From Sulfurospirillum sp. UBA6810 (GTDB taxonomy: Bacteria > Campylobacterota > Campylobacteria > Campylobacterales > Sulfurospirillaceae), in assembly GCA_002469305.1 (NCBI GenBank), contig DKEY01000138.1, positions 11,810 to 26,126 on the forward strand: a DNA stretch of 14,317 nucleotides. The letters are read 5' to 3'. The notes under the pieces were generated by a model that saw nothing but the letters and a program-made list of their open reading frames with translations, was not told where the DNA came from and searched no databases. The translations under genes were made by a program, and so were the position numbers. Shown one piece after another: positions 13,301 to 14,317 of the stretch (position 1 is the stretch's first letter; every line of letters starts with the position of its first letter).

Positions 13301-14317
13301 CAAGAACAGAATTAAACTAAGCTTTTTTATTATCATTGTTTTGGTCTTAACGATAGGAACTCTTAGTGTCTCTATCCTCTATCAAGTAAAGAAAAACAAC
13401 CTTGTAAAGGATAAAATTTCTCAGATTATTCTTATCCAAGAGAGGATGAATGAATCCATAGAAGCACAGACTCATATAGAAGATATTCAAAGTATTGATA
13501 ATATGAAAGAAGAATTTAACAATTATGAAAAAAGCTTTGAAAAAATCAAAGAAGAAATTCCCCTCAATCAAAACTTTAGTTTACTCAGTACTCTTTTTAA
13601 AGATGGGGAAAAACATACACAAATCATCGAAAACCTAAAAAAACTTTTTGAAAATGAGCATAAAATAGAGCTAGCCTTTGAATCTATGTATAAACTCCAA
13701 GAAGATTTCATCAAACTGAATGCAAAATTTCAAAAACTCTATCCACAAGAAAATTCCCTACGTAAAACTTTAGAAAAAGAGATTTCTACTTTTAGTACTG
13801 ATTATATTCTCATCAGACTTTTTGGACAAGTTCAATACTATAGTAAAGAGACTTTGTACCAACATCAAGATAAAGAGGCTTTTGGCAAGTGGTTGAGTTA
13901 TACACAAGAACTTCATAAAAAAGTTTCAAAAACAACTACAAAAAACTATCTTAACACAGTAACAAAAATCGGTGCTATTGCTATTGAACTTAAAAAAACA
14001 GACACAGCAAAAGAAAAATTACTCAAAGATATTGGTATTGTCTTAAAAGAGAATAAACAAATAGGGATGGAAATATCACAAATTATTGAGGAACTCTCCT
14101 CTTCTACTACAAATAGAGCTTTTATCATTCTCTTTTCCCTTACTCTTGGTATCCTTGTATTTTTAGGATTTTTTGCCTATGGAGTAACAAAGAAAGTTGG
14201 TTTATCCGTCGATGAGATTGAGACAAAGATACATGAGGGATTGGAGAAAATCCAGCATCTCAATGAAGAGATAAGTGACACGCAAAAAGAGGTTATCTTT
14301 ACGATGGGAGCTATCGG
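13293..14317 (+). CDS. Two-TM membrane sensor, probable HD/HD-GYP output (3' truncated)
   Basis: Open from ATG 13293 to the window edge (341 codons, no stop). TM1 is about residues 10-30 (LSFFIIIVLVLTIGTLSVSILY); a long helical, Lys/Glu-rich periplasmic region of about 240 residues follows, then TM2 (about 275-296, FIILFSLTLGILVFLGFFAY) and a coiled cytoplasmic linker (VDEIETKIHEGLEKIQHLNEEI). The last visible residues ISDTQKEVIFTMGAI match the segment that commonly opens HD or HD-GYP domains (next expected: RSKETGNHV-like with the catalytic HD). The output domain itself is outside the window, so c-di-GMP phosphodiesterase activity is inferred from that short lead-in. A methyl-accepting chemotaxis or kinase output cannot be fully excluded. 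ATG 13293 is the first possible start after the in-frame TAG at 13281. Confidence 0.75.
   Translation, partial: MGIKNRIKLSFFIIIVLVLTIGTLSVSILYQVKKNNLVKDKISQIILIQERMNESIEAQTHIEDIQSIDNMKEEFNNYEKSFEKIKEEIPLNQNFSLLSTLFKDGEKHTQIIENLKKLFENEHKIELAFESMYKLQEDFIKLNAKFQKLYPQENSLRKTLEKEISTFSTDYILIRLFGQVQYYSKETLYQHQDKEAFGKWLSYTQELHKKVSKTTTKNYLNTVTKIGAIAIELKKTDTAKEKLLKDIGIVLKENKQIGMEISQIIEELSSSTTNRAFIILFSLTLGILVFLGFFAYGVTKKVGLSVDEIETKIHEGLEKIQHLNEEISDTQKEVIFTMGAI

Noticed and set aside
13347..13571. Minus-strand, Phe-rich reading of 74 codons
   Set aside because: It lies antisense to the sensor gene, whose frame stays open for over 1 kb; the Phe-rich product is the reverse complement of Lys/Glu codons.

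Overview
The window is AT-rich chromosomal DNA (roughly one third G+C by eye). It most resembles a free-living member of the Campylobacterota, Sulfurimonas-like. That placement is an inference from base composition, extended -10 promoters with no clear -35, gene content and protein flavour; no 16S or other marker is present. I see no tRNA, rRNA, CRISPR array, insertion sequence or phage gene.

Layout. 1-509: 3' part of a LigB/DODA-type extradiol dioxygenase. 546-1148: TetR-family regulator. 1145-2143 (minus): adenosine/adenine deaminase family enzyme, probably adenine deaminase, whose stop codon interlocks with that of the TetR gene. 2181-3989: membrane diguanylate cyclase with periplasmic solute-binding, PAS and GGDEF domains and an uncertain start. 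4079-4594: exported glycine-zipper protein. 4707-7814: RND efflux permease without adaptor or outer-membrane partner here. 7890-8921: glutathione-synthetase-like ATP-grasp ligase. 8922-9791 (minus) and 9885-10910 (plus): the YeiE-like LysR regulator and YeiH-family transporter, divergent. 10913-11770 (minus) and 11872-13041 (plus): AraC/GyrI-type regulator divergent from a PLP-dependent aminotransferase. 13034-13249: VF530-family small protein overlapping the aminotransferase gene. 13293 to the edge: membrane sensor whose last visible residues look like the entry to an HD or HD-GYP domain, giving a likely c-di-GMP theme with the GGDEF protein.

Genes are tightly packed: several pairs overlap or abut, and the longest non-coding gap is about 110 bp, so no gene-free stretch exceeds 300 bases. 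Hairpins that could terminate transcription follow the glycine-zipper, RND and ATP-grasp genes; the last two include the stop codon. Many promoters are recognisable as extended -10 elements (TGnTATAAT-like). Three lie only six bases before the ATG and one seven, which predicts leaderless or nearly leaderless mRNAs.

The most striking unexplained signal is a short perfect palindrome, TTACATGTAA (extended consensus YTTACATGTAAR). It occurs seven times exactly and five times with one mismatch, almost always inside genes. Chance would give well under one exact copy in a sequence of this size and composition. It behaves like a highly iterated palindrome (the HIP1 of cyanobacteria is the analogue) and I do not know of a described function for it.
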